Positions 4,838 to 6,049 of a stretch of DNA of 6,049 nucleotides are shown in pieces (within the stretch, counting starts at the first letter, position 1; every line of letters starts with the position of its first letter). The position numbers and the translations under genes were made by a program. Source of the DNA: Flavobacteriales bacterium (GTDB taxonomy: Bacteria; Bacteroidota; Bacteroidia; Flavobacteriales_D; Crocinitomicaceae). The stretch covers positions 1 to 6,049 of the forward strand of contig RFNX01000398.1 in assembly GCA_009926905.1 (NCBI GenBank), read 5' to 3'. The notes under the pieces were generated by a model, which made no database searches, was not told where the DNA came from, and worked only from the letters and a program-made list of their open reading frames with translations.

Positions 4838-6049
4838 TTAGTATTTAATAAAAATATTTTTTGCCTCAGTAAAGAAACGCAATGCTTCCCAGCCACCTTC
4901 GCGCCCAACGCCAGAAGCTTTCACACCTCCAAATGGCGTGCGTAAATCTCGAACCAACCAAGAATTTACCCACACAATCCCCGATTGCATTTTATCTGCA
5001 ACTCTGTGTGCACGTTTCAAATCGGAAGTCCAAAGCGTGCCAGCTAAACCGTATTGCGTTGAATTTGCCATCATTAACACTTCTTCCTCTGTATCAAAAG
5101 GAGTGATTGTAACCACAGGTCCAAAAATTTCTTCTTGGTTAGTGCGACAATCGAACGTCAAACCTTCAATAATTGTTGGTTCAACATAATAACCTTTGTC
5201 ATAAGGCGCTTCCAAATGCACTCTTTTTCCTCCTGTTAAGACCGTTCCACCTTCTTGCTTTGCCAATTCAATGTACGATAGAATTTTTTCCATGTGCGGT
5301 TCCGAAACTACAGCGCCTAAGCGTGCCTCTGGGTCTTGAGGGAATGAAACTTTTGATTTTGAAACCTTAGCAACAAATGCTTCTTTGAATTTCGGATAAA
5401 GTGAACGTTCAACAAAAATACGTGAGCCACATAAACAAATTTGTCCTTGATTTGCAAACGAAGAACGAATCGTGGTGCTGATCATATCGTCGAAATCGCA
5501 GTCTGCAAAAATGATGTTGGCGTTTTTTCCACCTAATTCAAGTGACAATTTTTTAAACATTGGTCCAGCAGTACGTGCAATATATTCACCTGTTTTTGTT
5601 CCACCCGTAAAGGAAATTGCTTTGATTTTTGGATGTTTCACAATTGAATCGCCAACTTTTGGTCCTGTTCCGTGAAGAATATTTAGAACTCCAGCAGGCA
5701 TTCCGGCTTCTTGTGCCACTTTCCCCAAAAGATAAGCAGTGTATGGTGTAATTTCAGAAGGTTTTGCAATCACACAATTTCCAGCTGCTAAAGCAGGGGC
5801 GATTTTCCAAGAAAACAAGTACAATGGTAAGTTCCAAGGTGAAATACAGCCAACAATTCCAATCGGTTTTCGAGTCGTGTAATTAATTCCCTCACCTTCC
5901 ATGTAATGCGATTCTGAAGCAAAATGAAGAATGGAAGTAGCAAAAAAATGAAAATTAGAAACTGCACGAGGAATGTCAACGTGTGCTGCCAACGAAACTG
6001 GTTTTCCATTATCACGGCTTTCCGCTTGTACAAATTCATCCATTCGATT
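4838..6049 (-). CDS. Aldehyde dehydrogenase, ALDH8 / 2-aminomuconate semialdehyde dehydrogenase type (5' partial)
   Basis: The reading frame stays open to the right edge (codons AAT CGA precede the first in-window ATG at 6043), so the true start is outside. About 80 N-terminal residues are missing compared with the usual length near 480. Counting from the ATG at 6043, catalytic features are PWN (N71), LELGG (E169), NQGQIC (nucleophile C203) and EEIFGP (304-309). The wider sequence (ESRDNGKP, DIPR, SFANQGQICLCGSRIF, NSWLVRDLRTPFGG) is that of ALDH8A1 and bacterial 2-aminomuconate 6-semialdehyde dehydrogenase, which oxidises 2-aminomuconate semialdehyde with NAD+ in kynurenine-route tryptophan or nitrobenzoate breakdown. 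R26 and R365 line up, by spacing to N71 and C203, with the two substrate-carboxylate arginines I recall from the Pseudomonas enzyme (R120, R464). 2-hydroxymuconate semialdehyde is the main alternative substrate. It is the first visible gene of the operon; promoter and neighbouring pathway genes would lie to the right. Confidence 0.88.
   Translation of the reverse strand, partial: NRMDEFVQAESRDNGKPVSLAAHVDIPRAVSNFHFFATSILHFASESHYMEGEGINYTTRKPIGIVGCISPWNLPLYLFSWKIAPALAAGNCVIAKPSEITPYTAYLLGKVAQEAGMPAGVLNILHGTGPKVGDSIVKHPKIKAISFTGGTKTGEYIARTAGPMFKKLSLELGGKNANIIFADCDFDDMISTTIRSSFANQGQICLCGSRIFVERSLYPKFKEAFVAKVSKSKVSFPQDPEARLGAVVSEPHMEKILSYIELAKQEGGTVLTGGKRVHLEAPYDKGYYVEPTIIEGLTFDCRTNQEEIFGPVVTITPFDTEEEVLMMANSTQYGLAGTLWTSDLKRAHRVADKMQSGIVWVNSWLVRDLRTPFGGVKASGVGREGGWEALRFFTEAKNIFIKY

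Noticed and set aside
4251..5675. Several plus-strand frames of 65-98 codons (including 4295-4591 and 4938-5189), and a minus-strand frame at 5788-6039
   Set aside because: All lie inside the GH16 and aldehyde dehydrogenase genes, whose catalytic motifs fix the true frame; the alternatives show biased, implausible composition.

Overview
The window looks like an AT-rich chromosomal segment of a member of the Bacteroidota, most likely Flavobacteriales. The GTP cyclohydrolase and type II NADH dehydrogenase have a flavobacterial flavour. Translation starts lack clear Shine-Dalgarno sequences, as is usual in this phylum. The secreted glycoside hydrolase has a C-terminal beta domain resembling those found on exported Bacteroidota proteins. 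No rRNA, tRNA, CRISPR array, transposase or phage gene was seen.

Layout, left to right. Positions 1-253 are non-coding: a degenerate A/T-rich hairpin sequence at the edge and a small hairpin plus T-run at 181-202. A 78-residue protein (254-490, +) resembles the antitoxins of type II toxin-antitoxin modules but has no toxin gene beside it. It converges on a DUF4442 hotdog-fold (thioesterase-like) gene (615-1118, -). A 140-bp divergent spacer separates that gene from folE (1259-1921, +), GTP cyclohydrolase I, the entry enzyme of folate/pterin synthesis. A 412-bp non-coding gap follows (1922-2333). It lies between two convergent transcription units and contains a folE terminator-like hairpin and a remarkable block of nested inverted repeats.

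The right half is one tightly packed minus-strand operon, read from the right edge leftwards. It starts with an aldehyde dehydrogenase of the ALDH8 / 2-aminomuconate 6-semialdehyde dehydrogenase type (4838 to beyond 6049, N-terminus outside the window). Next is a secreted glycoside hydrolase family 16 enzyme (3620-4834), then a type II NADH:quinone oxidoreductase (2334-3617). The gaps are 3 and 2 nt, so co-transcription is nearly certain. The aldehyde dehydrogenase (probably kynurenine-route tryptophan breakdown) yields NADH, which the last gene's product could reoxidise at the membrane. The GH16 enzyme between them has no obvious pathway link.

The most unusual signal is at 2069-2245. Hand pairing gives a closed three-way junction: a 15-bp closing stem with one mismatch and one wobble, a perfect 10-bp arm, and a long third arm tipped by a perfect 16-bp palindrome. 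It is preceded by another hairpin (2020-2071) that competes for part of the closing stem. It may be a dispersed palindromic repeat of the host genome or an undescribed structured RNA; the sequence alone cannot decide.
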